Assembly (NCBI GenBank): GCA_023252115.1
Contig: JAHEXM010000097.1
Coordinates: forward strand, 1 to 6,760
Length of the DNA: 6,760 nt
Origin: Micrococcales bacterium
Lineage (GTDB): Bacteria; Actinomycetota; Actinomycetes; S36-B12; UBA10799
Direction: 5' to 3'
This document shows, piece by piece, positions 1-4,741 of the stretch. Under the pieces are notes generated by a model. It searched no databases. It was not told where the DNA came from and worked only from the letters and a program-made list of their open reading frames with translations. The position numbers were made by a program, and so were the translations under genes. Each line of letters begins with the position of its first letter. Positions within the stretch are counted from its first letter, which is position 1.

Positions 1-327
1 GCTAACCCTGGTACCAGCCTGCAGTACTTCTATCGACCGCAGTGGTACGCCAAAGGCGGTTTCAAAATGAACAACAAACGGATCCAAGTCTTTAACTACC
101 TAGTGGCGATCAACTTCAATCGATACCCCGGCAAGAGTCCGCTCAACTTGGTTCGCCCTGACCGATCGCTGAACGACGGCGGTATTTGGTTCCACGTTTC
201 CGGTGCTGGCGCGACTCGCGGTTGCGTATCGTTGCCCCAGCATCAGATGAAGTGGGCGTTGCAATGGCTGACTCCCGGTGCAACACCCGTGATGGTGATG
301 GGACCCGCCAAGACACTGGCTGGCTGA
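1..327 (+). CDS. L,D-transpeptidase (YkuD family), C-terminal part, cut by window edge
   Basis: This is the last 108 residues of an L,D-transpeptidase catalytic domain; the start lies left of the window and the frame is open from base 1 to a TGA at 325. The family forms 3-3 cross-links in peptidoglycan (or attaches proteins to it) outside the cytoplasmic membrane, using a catalytic cysteine. Visible motif: His at fragment residue 65 in GIWFHVSG, then A-T-R-G-C-V-S-L with the putative nucleophile Cys75 (bases 223-225). This matches the family pattern H...(S/T)xGC, with TRGC in place of the commoner SHGC. The stretch before it (NYLVAINFNRYP) resembles the core beta strands of actinobacterial members. 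An ATG at 67 lies inside the domain and is not a credible start. A strong hairpin 57 bases downstream (384-421) probably ends its transcript. The N-terminal half, with any signal peptide, is not visible. Confidence 0.88.
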   Translation, partial: ANPGTSLQYFYRPQWYAKGGFKMNNKRIQVFNYLVAINFNRYPGKSPLNLVRPDRSLNDGGIWFHVSGAGATRGCVSLPQHQMKWALQWLTPGATPVMVMGPAKTLAG

Positions 328-383
328 CTGTTTCGGACTCCGAAGCTGTCGCAGGTCACGCATCGGCTGCCTGAAATACGGAC

Positions 384-421
384 GGCCGCTGGCTCAGCGT
401 CAGAATTCGCTGCCAGCGGCC
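384..421 (+). terminator. Strong hairpin, probable terminator of the L,D-transpeptidase gene
   Basis: Arms GGCCGCTGG (384-392) and CCAGCGGCC (413-421) pair perfectly. After a two-base bulge (CT, 393-394) the stem continues with CAGCG (395-399) pairing with CGCTG (408-412), leaving an 8-base loop. It lies 57 bases after the stop of the upstream gene. No T-run follows, so it would be the U-poor type often seen in GC-rich actinobacteria; the role is inferred from position. Confidence 0.55.
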
Positions 422-508
422 CAGAAGATCCGTTTCCTGCGCCAGATTCCGACTTCGTCTGCGACTGATGCTCGGTCAGGTGCAGATGCGGTACCTGGTG
501 AAGCTTTA

Positions 509-573
509 AGCGCACGGCCGGGGTTTCAGGGTCGATCCCCCCGGACGACATCTCTGTGGCCCGGCCGTGCGCT
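509..573. repeat. 14-base perfect inverted repeat with a 37-base loop
   Basis: Arms AGCGCACGGCCGGG (509-522) and CCCGGCCGTGCGCT (560-573) are exact reverse complements. In RNA this is a very stable stem on either strand. The loop contains CCCCGG at 539-544, which can instead pair with CCGGGG at 518-523, so two mutually exclusive structures are possible. No T-run follows on the plus strand; on the minus strand the stem is followed by TTAAAG, a poor U-tract. It could be a terminator, a structured leader or part of a small RNA; the sequence alone does not decide. Confidence 0.7.
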
Positions 574-579
574 GTGCCA

Positions 580-601
580 GCTGGTTCCCCCCGGTTCCAG
601 C
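580..601. repeat. Small inverted repeat (GCTGG / CCAGC)
   Basis: GCTGG (580-584) and CCAGC (597-601) enclose a 12-base loop. The loop holds TCCCCCCGG, also present exactly 50 bases upstream at 536-544. Short arms make this weak on its own, but it adds to the structured character of the region. Confidence 0.35.
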
Positions 602-747
602 GGACACTTATGTTCTGCCCTGTATGACGGTTCGCGCACCAATTTGGTTCGGTGAGCCTTATCACCCGAGCATTACTGCGTGTGTTCAAACATGCGAAAA
701 GCGTTGCAAATAAAGGGTTTTTGGCCCATTGGCCTCCCGCTTGCACC

Positions 748-751
748 GGAG
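748..751 (+). promoter_or_regulatory. Ribosome binding site GGAG supporting the ATG at 758
   Basis: GGAG at 748-751 lies 6 bases before the ATG at 758. This favours 758 over the later in-frame ATG at 818, which is preceded only by a weak GGGG, and over the GTG at 680, which has no site. Confidence 0.5.
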
Positions 752-757
752 AGTGCC

Positions 758-1471
758 ATGAAGTGGTACCAACTTCACGTGAGGTACGGAATCGCAGCAG
801 AACTGCCCGGGGTCAAAATGTGGACCGCGGATTGGGTCACTCTGTTGCTCGCGATCGTTGGCTTGGCACTGATTATGTTGATCCTGCTTGCCGTCTATCG
901 GTCAATGCAGGCGCCGCGTTTGCGAACAATCGCCGGCGAGGACACCCCGCCCGGCGTTAGGTGGCAGGCCGTTGTTCGATATCTGATCACCACACCTTTT
1001 TTGGTCGCCTTTTGGTACATCATCATCTTGATGGTGATTACGACAGCCTCGAATGGCCGCACCGGCGAAGAGATTGTCGTGATTTCAGCGGGCGTAATAG
1101 GCGCGGCGCGGCTACTGGCGCATATCCACGGCGAGGCGGCGCACGAACTAGGCAAGACCGTGCCTCTCGCCCTGCTGTCGCTGGTGCTCATCGGGGGCTC
1201 GATTTCAGGTCAGGACCGATGGCAACAGATCCTGCTCGAATGGGAAAAAAACTCGGGAACGCTGGACTCGTACTACTGGCTACTGGTCATTTTCGACATT
1301 CTCGTGACCGCAGCGTGGTTCGCATCACTTCAACTGTCGTGGTCATACAAACAGCACGAGAATGCTGAATTAGTCGATGGCGTTGCGCCTGCGCCCCGTG
1401 GGATCGCGGTCCCGCTGACCTGGCTGCGCAATTTTGGCCGCGACAAACGAGCTGACCAGGAGCCTCGGTGA
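758..1471 (+). CDS. Unrecognised four-helix integral membrane protein
   Basis: I do not recognise the family. The 237-residue product has four clear hydrophobic segments, at about residues 28-47, 73-97, 134-149 and 172-194, with a weaker one near 106-120. Between segments two and three is the stretch AHIHGEAAHELGK, with three histidines and two glutamates that could bind metal or serve as a contact site; this is only a remark on composition. The C-terminus is basic and probably cytoplasmic (NFGRDKRADQEPR). The start at 758 has a good GGAG site; a start at 818 (MWTADWV) would shorten it to 217 residues and begin just before the first helix. Its TGA stop overlaps the GTG start of the next small gene (GTGA), so the two are probably translationally coupled. 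The hairpin region upstream separates it from the L,D-transpeptidase gene. Confidence 0.7.
   Translation: MKWYQLHVRYGIAAELPGVKMWTADWVTLLLAIVGLALIMLILLAVYRSMQAPRLRTIAGEDTPPGVRWQAVVRYLITTPFLVAFWYIIILMVITTASNGRTGEEIVVISAGVIGAARLLAHIHGEAAHELGKTVPLALLSLVLIGGSISGQDRWQQILLEWEKNSGTLDSYYWLLVIFDILVTAAWFASLQLSWSYKQHENAELVDGVAPAPRGIAVPLTWLRNFGRDKRADQEPR
1458..1462 (+). promoter_or_regulatory. Ribosome binding site AGGAG for the 57-residue gene
   Basis: AGGAG at 1458-1462, inside the end of the membrane-protein gene, lies 5 bases before a GTG whose last two bases begin the upstream stop codon. This near-ideal site is the main reason to call the small gene at 1468. Confidence 0.6.
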
Positions 1472-1641
1472 CTACGGACAAGAAGCCGCGAAAGGCAAAA
1501 CCGCTCAAGATTGACGACGTGCAATTGGATCCCGAATCGACAGAATCCGAGAGTCCAGCAGCGTTGGGGGATCGCGAAGTCAGCGAGGCGGAGGCTGCTG
1601 CGGCGTACGAGGCTGACCGTCCGCCACATCACGGGGACTAA
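1468..1641 (+). CDS. Small charged hypothetical protein, 57 residues, GTG start
   Basis: The frame opens with GTG overlapping the upstream stop as GTGA, has AGGAG 5 bases ahead, and ends at TAA 1639-1641. The product is soluble and strongly segregated in charge: the first 14 residues are basic (KKPRKAKPLK), while residues 16-50 are acidic and rich in Glu, Asp, Ser and Ala, with no hydrophobic segment. It resembles a disordered linker or adaptor more than a folded enzyme, and I recognise no family. The coupling suggests it works with the membrane protein encoded just before it. Its last 62 bases lie opposite the 3' end of the leftward mscL-like gene, so one of the two C-termini may be under little constraint. 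The strong start signals make it more likely real than chance. Confidence 0.55.
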   Translation: MTTDKKPRKAKPLKIDDVQLDPESTESESPAALGDREVSEAEAAAAYEADRPPHHGD

Positions 1642-1993
1642 GGGCTGCCTCGGTCACATCAATGGATTGGTCAGCATCGCCGCTACGGGAAGCAGCGTCG
1701 GACTTCTTGTTCTTGCGTTTGTCGGTGGCCAGTACTACCGAGGCCACGACCAGGATCAGTCCAAAAACACACAGGGCCTGAAGCACGGCGCTGATATCGA
1801 TCGACTGAGCTTTCGTTAGCGGGATCGTGATGGTGGTTTGAGCCCCTGCGCCCAAAAGCGTGTTGACGATCGGCATTAGAACGTTCTGCACCACTGCGGT
1901 AATGAGTCCGACGATGGAAAGGCCGATCGCAAATGCAACGGCGAGGTCCAGCACATTGCCATCGGCTATGCGGGTTTTGATTCGCGAAAGCAT
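1580..1993 (-). CDS. Divergent MscL-family mechanosensitive channel paralogue
   Basis: The 137-residue product aligns without gaps to the start of canonical MscL: MLSRIKTRIADGNVLDLAVAF here against MLKGFRDFIMRGNVIDLAVAV in the neighbour at 2180. MscL forms a pentameric pore that opens under membrane tension to release solutes on osmotic downshock. Helix one spans about residues 14-45 and helix two about 69-89; Leu17 of the pore is kept, but the constriction position 21 is Phe instead of Val, and Arg11 is Asp. The usual LPxN after helix two and the C-terminal EIRDLL-type helix are absent; a polar tail rich in Lys, Ser, Asp, Pro and Gln follows instead. The start at 1993 is chosen because GAAGGA lies 5 bases before it and because it aligns with MscL; an in-frame extension to 2029 is unlikely. 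It may be a channel with altered gating or a modulator of the neighbour. Confidence 0.75.
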   Translation of the reverse strand: MLSRIKTRIADGNVLDLAVAFAIGLSIVGLITAVVQNVLMPIVNTLLGAGAQTTITIPLTKAQSIDISAVLQALCVFGLILVVASVVLATDKRKNKKSDAASRSGDADQSIDVTEAALSPRDVADGQPRTPQQPPPR

Positions 1994-2179
1994 TTGTTCC
2001 TTCCCTCCTTCCTCATCTGACGTTTGCAACCGGCATGTCGTGCCATGTTTCTTCTATACCCACTATTCGCCGAAGCGAGACATAGCCCACGGCCTGAACC
2101 CGGTGGCGATGGCATGGTTTTGCAGTACTACTACCGTCGGTCGCGATCAGATCATCACTGCGTTACTACGGAGGGCTTC
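1994..2179. promoter_or_regulatory. Shared intergenic region between the two divergent mscL-type genes
   Basis: These 186 bases must hold promoters for both directions. Visible items: a purine-rich leader before the leftward gene (GGAAGGAGGGAAGGA on the minus strand), TATACC at 2055-2060 and its complement as possible -10 elements without a convincing -35 at the right spacing, GGCA-N5-TGCC near 2032, and GGAGG at 2170-2174 as the ribosome site of mscL. No known regulator site was recognised. Confidence 0.4.
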
Positions 2180-2554
2180 ATGCTCAAGGGATTTCGTGAC
2201 TTCATCATGCGCGGCAATGTCATCGACCTTGCCGTGGCTGTTGTGGTTGGAGCTGCATTCACTGCCTTGGTGAATTCGTTTACCAACGCGCTGATCAAGC
2301 CAATCATTAACCTGGCACTCGGCGGCGGCGTCGACGCTGGCACCATCACGATCAATGGTCAAACTTTGGACTTTTCTGCAGTCGTCAATGCCGTGATCAC
2401 CTTCTTGATTACGGCTGCTGTTGTCTACTTCGTCTTTGTGCTCCCGATGAATAAGTTCAAGGAGAAATACGGCAAAAAAGACGAGGGTGAGGAGACCGCC
2501 GAAGAAATCGCGATCTTGAAAGAGATTCGCGACGCCTTAGTGAGTGGCAAGTAA
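2180..2554 (+). CDS. mscL: Large-conductance mechanosensitive channel MscL
   Basis: This is a canonical 124-residue MscL, a pentameric inner-membrane channel that opens under high membrane tension and saves the cell from hypo-osmotic lysis. The N-terminal amphipathic helix (MLKGFRDFIMRG) leads into helix one, about residues 14-45 (GNVIDLAVAVVVGAAF), with pore residues Leu17 and Val21 as in the Mycobacterium tuberculosis protein. A periplasmic loop (residues 49-66) follows, then helix two, about 68-88, ending in the family's LPMNKF, and a charged linker. The C-terminal bundle helix (EEIAILKEIRDALV, 108-121) is present. The start at 2180 is set by GGAGG 5 bases upstream and by the family N-terminus; the frame is open further upstream, but that part is not MscL-like. 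Its last 18 bases overlap the end of the convergent cpaB-like gene. Confidence 0.96.
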   Translation: MLKGFRDFIMRGNVIDLAVAVVVGAAFTALVNSFTNALIKPIINLALGGGVDAGTITINGQTLDFSAVVNAVITFLITAAVVYFVFVLPMNKFKEKYGKKDEGEETAEEIAILKEIRDALVSGK

Positions 2555-3286
2555 GGCTGGGTTAGCTGGCGCTCGTAAGACGACGCTTAATCGGCTTCGG
2601 GTTGCCGCCCCGGCAAGCGCACTCGCCGTTGGTGGGTTCACCGCAAGAACCATGAGCGACCCAGCGCTGAGTGGACCCTCGTTCGTTGCGTCTGAGTCGT
2701 TTCCGTCTCCGAGCACCCCGCCGTTGGTATCGCCACCCTTCTTGGGGACTACCAGCACCCGTGCGCTGCTAGCGACGACGCGTGCCGCCGACGTGGTCGT
2801 TGACGCTGCTGTGTTGTCGCTGTCTCCGACACCACCACCTTGCGCAGCTAACACATCAACCACATCACCAGGCTGGAGCAATTTCGCTTCTTCCGGATCC
2901 GCGAGGCGAATTGGCGCCGCAACTAGTTCGGCTTCGCCGTCGCCAGCCCGCCCGAAATTCAGCAAGCTCGGGCCAACTATTCGAGTCGGTCCGATCGGTT
3001 CACCGGCGCTCAACGGCCCCGCTGTGAGTCGACCGACTGCCGCTTGCGGGTCGTTGAAGGCTTCGCCAGAGGAAAAGGCCACCGGCCACGGTTTCGTGAT
3101 CAAGTCCGCGGAGGTGAGTACATGACCGCCATCGAGATCAGTGGCAGCCACCACAAGTGTCAGGGAACCCGGCGGTGGCTCGCGCAAAGCCTGGATGCCG
3201 ACCAGCACTCCGACGACCGCGAGCAGCGCAGCGATAGACCGTCGATGTCTGCGCAGGGTTCGTTGCAGTTGTGCGCGCCGGGCCAT
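2537..3286 (-). CDS. SAF-domain protein, CpaB/RcpC-like (Flp pilus assembly family)
   Basis: The 249-residue product has a basic N-terminus (MARRAQLQRTLRRHRR), one membrane helix at about 17-33, and a SAF domain at about 42-104 (SLTLVVAATDLDGGHVLTSADL..., then AGPLSAGEPIGPTRIVG). A CpaB-like region follows (VAAPIRLADPEEAKLLQPGDVVDVLAA, then RVVASSARVLVVPK), interrupted by Gly/Asp/Ser/Thr-rich linkers. CpaB proteins act at the outer face of the membrane in Flp-type pilus assembly. Actinobacterial copies beside fmdB and mscL are often solitary, and no other pilus gene is seen here, so the role is uncertain. The ribosome site is weak (AGG about 9 bases ahead), so the start is less certain than its neighbours'. 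The gene lies 52 bases after fmdB on the same strand and is probably co-transcribed with it. Confidence 0.82.
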   Translation of the reverse strand: MARRAQLQRTLRRHRRSIAALLAVVGVLVGIQALREPPPGSLTLVVAATDLDGGHVLTSADLITKPWPVAFSSGEAFNDPQAAVGRLTAGPLSAGEPIGPTRIVGPSLLNFGRAGDGEAELVAAPIRLADPEEAKLLQPGDVVDVLAAQGGGVGDSDNTAASTTTSAARVVASSARVLVVPKKGGDTNGGVLGDGNDSDATNEGPLSAGSLMVLAVNPPTASALAGAATRSRLSVVLRAPANPALLATH

Positions 3287-3338
3287 GAATCGAGCCTAAA
3301 TGGATTTCCTGACGAGCGTTTTGGTCGTCCACAGGCTG

Positions 3339-3674
3339 CTATTTCGGCGAAGGGTCTGGCTTCTTTGCCGCTGTCGATTTTGTCTCGGTTTTCTTGTCGG
3401 CTGCTGGCTTGGCATCCGGTTTTGCGCTATCCGATGATTTGTCTGCTGCTTTGGTCTCAGAAGAGGCCGCTGTCGATTTATTGGCTTTCTTGTCCTGCTC
3501 GCGGCTGTCATTGCGATAGAAACCGCTGCCTTTGAAGACAACGCCGACGTTGCCATACAGCTTGCGAAGCTTGCCGCCACATGTCGGGCATTTGGTGAGT
3601 GCGTCATCCGAGAATGACTGCACAACCTCGAGTTGGTTCCCACAATCGTTGCAGGCGTACTCGTAGGTTGGCAC
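3339..3674 (-). CDS. FmdB-family zinc-ribbon protein, Ruc (Rv0991c)-like
   Basis: The 111-residue product begins MPTYEYACNDCGNQLEV, the hallmark of the FmdB regulatory-protein family. Two CxxC pairs (Cys8/Cys11 and Cys29/Cys32) form a zinc ribbon, followed by GNVGVVFKGSGFYRND. Residues from about 60 to the end are a low-complexity tail of Lys, Ala, Ser, Asp and Pro, probably disordered. The M. tuberculosis member with this layout, Rv0991c (Ruc), is a redox-regulated chaperone that acts with Hsp70; by homology this is the best functional guess, not proof. The start is GTG, with AGGAG (plus-strand CTCCT, 3684-3688) 9 bases ahead. It is the first gene of a leftward pair with the cpaB-like gene and diverges from the ABC operon across a symmetric 116-base gap. 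Confidence 0.88.
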   Translation of the reverse strand: MPTYEYACNDCGNQLEVVQSFSDDALTKCPTCGGKLRKLYGNVGVVFKGSGFYRNDSREQDKKANKSTAASSETKAADKSSDSAKPDAKPAADKKTETKSTAAKKPDPSPK

Positions 3675-3698
3675 TGTTCAATTCTCCTGAATGACTGA

Positions 3699-3727
3699 TT
3701 CACGCGACTGATGGTTCAGCGCGTGAA
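3699..3727. promoter_or_regulatory. Inverted repeat TTCACGCG-N13-CGCGTGAA, candidate operator
   Basis: TTCACGCG (3699-3706) and CGCGTGAA (3720-3727) are perfect 8-base arms separated by 13 bases. The site lies about 11 bases upstream of the fmdB ribosome site and about 63 bases upstream of the ABC start, where a dimeric regulator could control both directions. It does not match the heat-shock CIRCE or HAIR elements as I know them. In RNA it could also form a hairpin in either leader. Confidence 0.45.
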
Positions 3728-3749
3728 ACAGAATACGGCCTGGAGTGCG

Positions 3750-3776
3750 GCTAGATTCGCCTAGCTATGTCCTAGC
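3750..3776. promoter_or_regulatory. Three CTAG sites at helical spacing upstream of the ABC operon
   Basis: CTAG occurs at 3751, 3761 and 3772, with start-to-start spacings of 10 and 11 bases. CCTAGC is repeated exactly at 3760-3765 and 3771-3776, and GCTAG/CTAGC (3750-3765) also form a small inverted repeat. CTAG is rare in most bacterial genomes, so three phased copies just ahead of the AGAGGAG ribosome site (3777-3783) suggest a protein-binding site or promoter element. No regulator is identified. Confidence 0.35.
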
Positions 3777-3790
3777 AGAGGAGTTGAACA

Positions 3791-4741
3791 GTGACAGTCG
3801 AAGCGCGAGGCCTTCGAAAGACTTACGGGCAAAAGGCCGCGGTCAATGATCTCTCGTTCACACTTGAGCCCGGCGTGGTGACTGGATTCCTCGGCCCGAA
3901 CGGGTCGGGAAAGTCGACCACCATGCGCTTGATGCTCGGACTTGATCACGGCGAAGGTCAAACACTGTGGGACGGCCAGGAGCTTGCCGCGCACAAATCG
4001 GTGACTCGAGTGGTTGGCGCTCACCTCGATGCGCGTTTCTTTAACCCCAACCGCAAGGCACGCTCGCACCTGCGCATGTTGGCCGCGGAGGCCAAGGTCT
4101 CGAATGCCCGGGTTGACGAGGTCATTGCGATGGTTGGCCTAGAAACGGTTGCGGACAAACGGCCGAAATCGTTTTCACTTGGAATGGCTCAGCGCCTGGG
4201 GTTAGCCGGCGCCCTACTGGCCCAGCCGAAAGTCTTGCTGCTAGATGAACCCGCCAATGGATTGGACCCGCAATCTATTCATTGGTTGCGTGATTTTCTG
4301 AGGGTGTATGCGGGCAATGGGAATGCCGTTTTTGTCTCAAGTCACTTGATGAGCGAGATGCAGTTGATGGCTGACCGCCTAGTCGTGATCGCGAAAGGCG
4401 AACTGATCGCTGACGAGGATGCAGCGACTTTTGTGGGCCGCAGCACCCGTAATGATGTACTCGTCCGCGCTGCCAATCGCGACGCTTTGCACAGTGCGCT
4501 TGCGGCCGAGGGCATTGAGTCTTTTTCTGATGGTGAAGACGGTCTGTCGGTGGTCGGTGCTGAAACGGACCGAGTCGGCGAGATTGCATTTCGCAATCAA
4601 GTTCAATTGCGTGAACTCACCGTTCGTACTGCAAGTCTGGAAGAAGCATTCCTCGAACTCACCAGTGGTGGGCAGGAATATGCAACTGGGCAAAGCCAGC
4701 CGCCGCCGCAACCTCCGACGACTGGAGGTGCCGCATCATGA
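3791..4741 (+). CDS. ABC-2 type exporter, ATP-binding subunit
   Basis: The 316-residue product is the cytoplasmic ATPase of an ABC exporter of the DrrA/CcmA type. Visible motifs: Walker A GPNGSGKST (35-43), signature SFSLGMAQR (127-135), Walker B VLLLDEP (148-154) followed by the D-loop GLDP (157-160), and H-loop His185 in SSHL. The Q-loop region reads VGAHLDARFF (75-84), without the usual Gln. After the ATPase core comes a C-terminal domain ending in the typical SLEEAFLELT, then a Pro/Gly-rich tail. The start is GTG with AGAGGAG at 3777-3783. The stop TGA overlaps the ATG of the permease gene (ATGA), so the two subunits are made together. The substrate is unknown; the family exports antibiotics, lipids and peptides. 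Confidence 0.93.
   Translation: MTVEARGLRKTYGQKAAVNDLSFTLEPGVVTGFLGPNGSGKSTTMRLMLGLDHGEGQTLWDGQELAAHKSVTRVVGAHLDARFFNPNRKARSHLRMLAAEAKVSNARVDEVIAMVGLETVADKRPKSFSLGMAQRLGLAGALLAQPKVLLLDEPANGLDPQSIHWLRDFLRVYAGNGNAVFVSSHLMSEMQLMADRLVVIAKGELIADEDAATFVGRSTRNDVLVRAANRDALHSALAAEGIESFSDGEDGLSVVGAETDRVGEIAFRNQVQLRELTVRTASLEEAFLELTSGGQEYATGQSQPPPQPPTTGGAAS

Larger units (their letters stand above)
328..757. other. 430-base region without a convincing gene; hairpin-rich
   Basis: No reading frame here has a good start, ribosome site and protein-like composition. The long leftward frame (243-746) runs into the L,D-transpeptidase gene on the opposite strand and looks spurious. The region instead holds three inverted repeats (384-421, 509-573, 580-601), listed separately. 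I looked for tRNA, tmRNA, RNase P and SRP RNA hallmarks and saw none. The last part (about 600-757) should contain the promoter and leader of the membrane-protein gene, but no clear -35/-10 pair stands out. Confidence 0.6.
3672..3793. repeat. 10-base inverted repeat covering both divergent GTG starts
   Basis: CACTGTTCAA (3672-3681) and TTGAACAGTG (3784-3793) are perfect reverse complements. Each arm contains the GTG start of its gene (fmdB leftward, the ABC ATPase rightward) and the 7 bases before it. Identity stops exactly at 10 bases. It may be a shared operator or translational site, or convergence of leader sequences. Confidence 0.55.

Noticed and set aside
523..545. GGGTCGATCCC resembling a tRNA T-arm
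   Set aside because: The flanking 14-base stem spans only 65 bases, there is no D-arm or anticodon arm, and the loop does not fit TTCRANY with a 5-base stem.
243..746. Long leftward open frame (167 residues) across the gene-free region
   Set aside because: It overlaps the conserved catalytic end of the L,D-transpeptidase on the other strand, its composition looks random, and it has no family-like motif.
961..1368. Rightward 135-residue frame inside the membrane-protein gene
   Set aside because: Arg/His-rich out-of-frame shadow; the frame giving four membrane helices is clearly the coding one.
2105..2113. GGCGATGGC upstream of mscL, resembling the start of a fluoride riboswitch
   Set aside because: The following bases lack the conserved GTNCGCC segment and pseudoknot partner, and the downstream gene is mscL, not crcB; a short chance match.
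2024..2179. N-terminal extension of MscL from an upstream in-frame ATG
   Set aside because: The extra 52 residues are not MscL-like, while the ATG at 2180 has GGAGG at ideal spacing and gives the family N-terminus.
2544..3125. Rightward 193-residue open frame opposite the cpaB-like gene
   Set aside because: It is antisense to a SAF-domain protein with clear motifs, is very rich in Ser/Pro/Thr, and has no supporting start signals; a shadow frame.
3044..3535. Rightward 163-residue frame across cpaB-like and fmdB genes
   Set aside because: Antisense to two well-supported leftward genes and their gap, with no recognisable domain.
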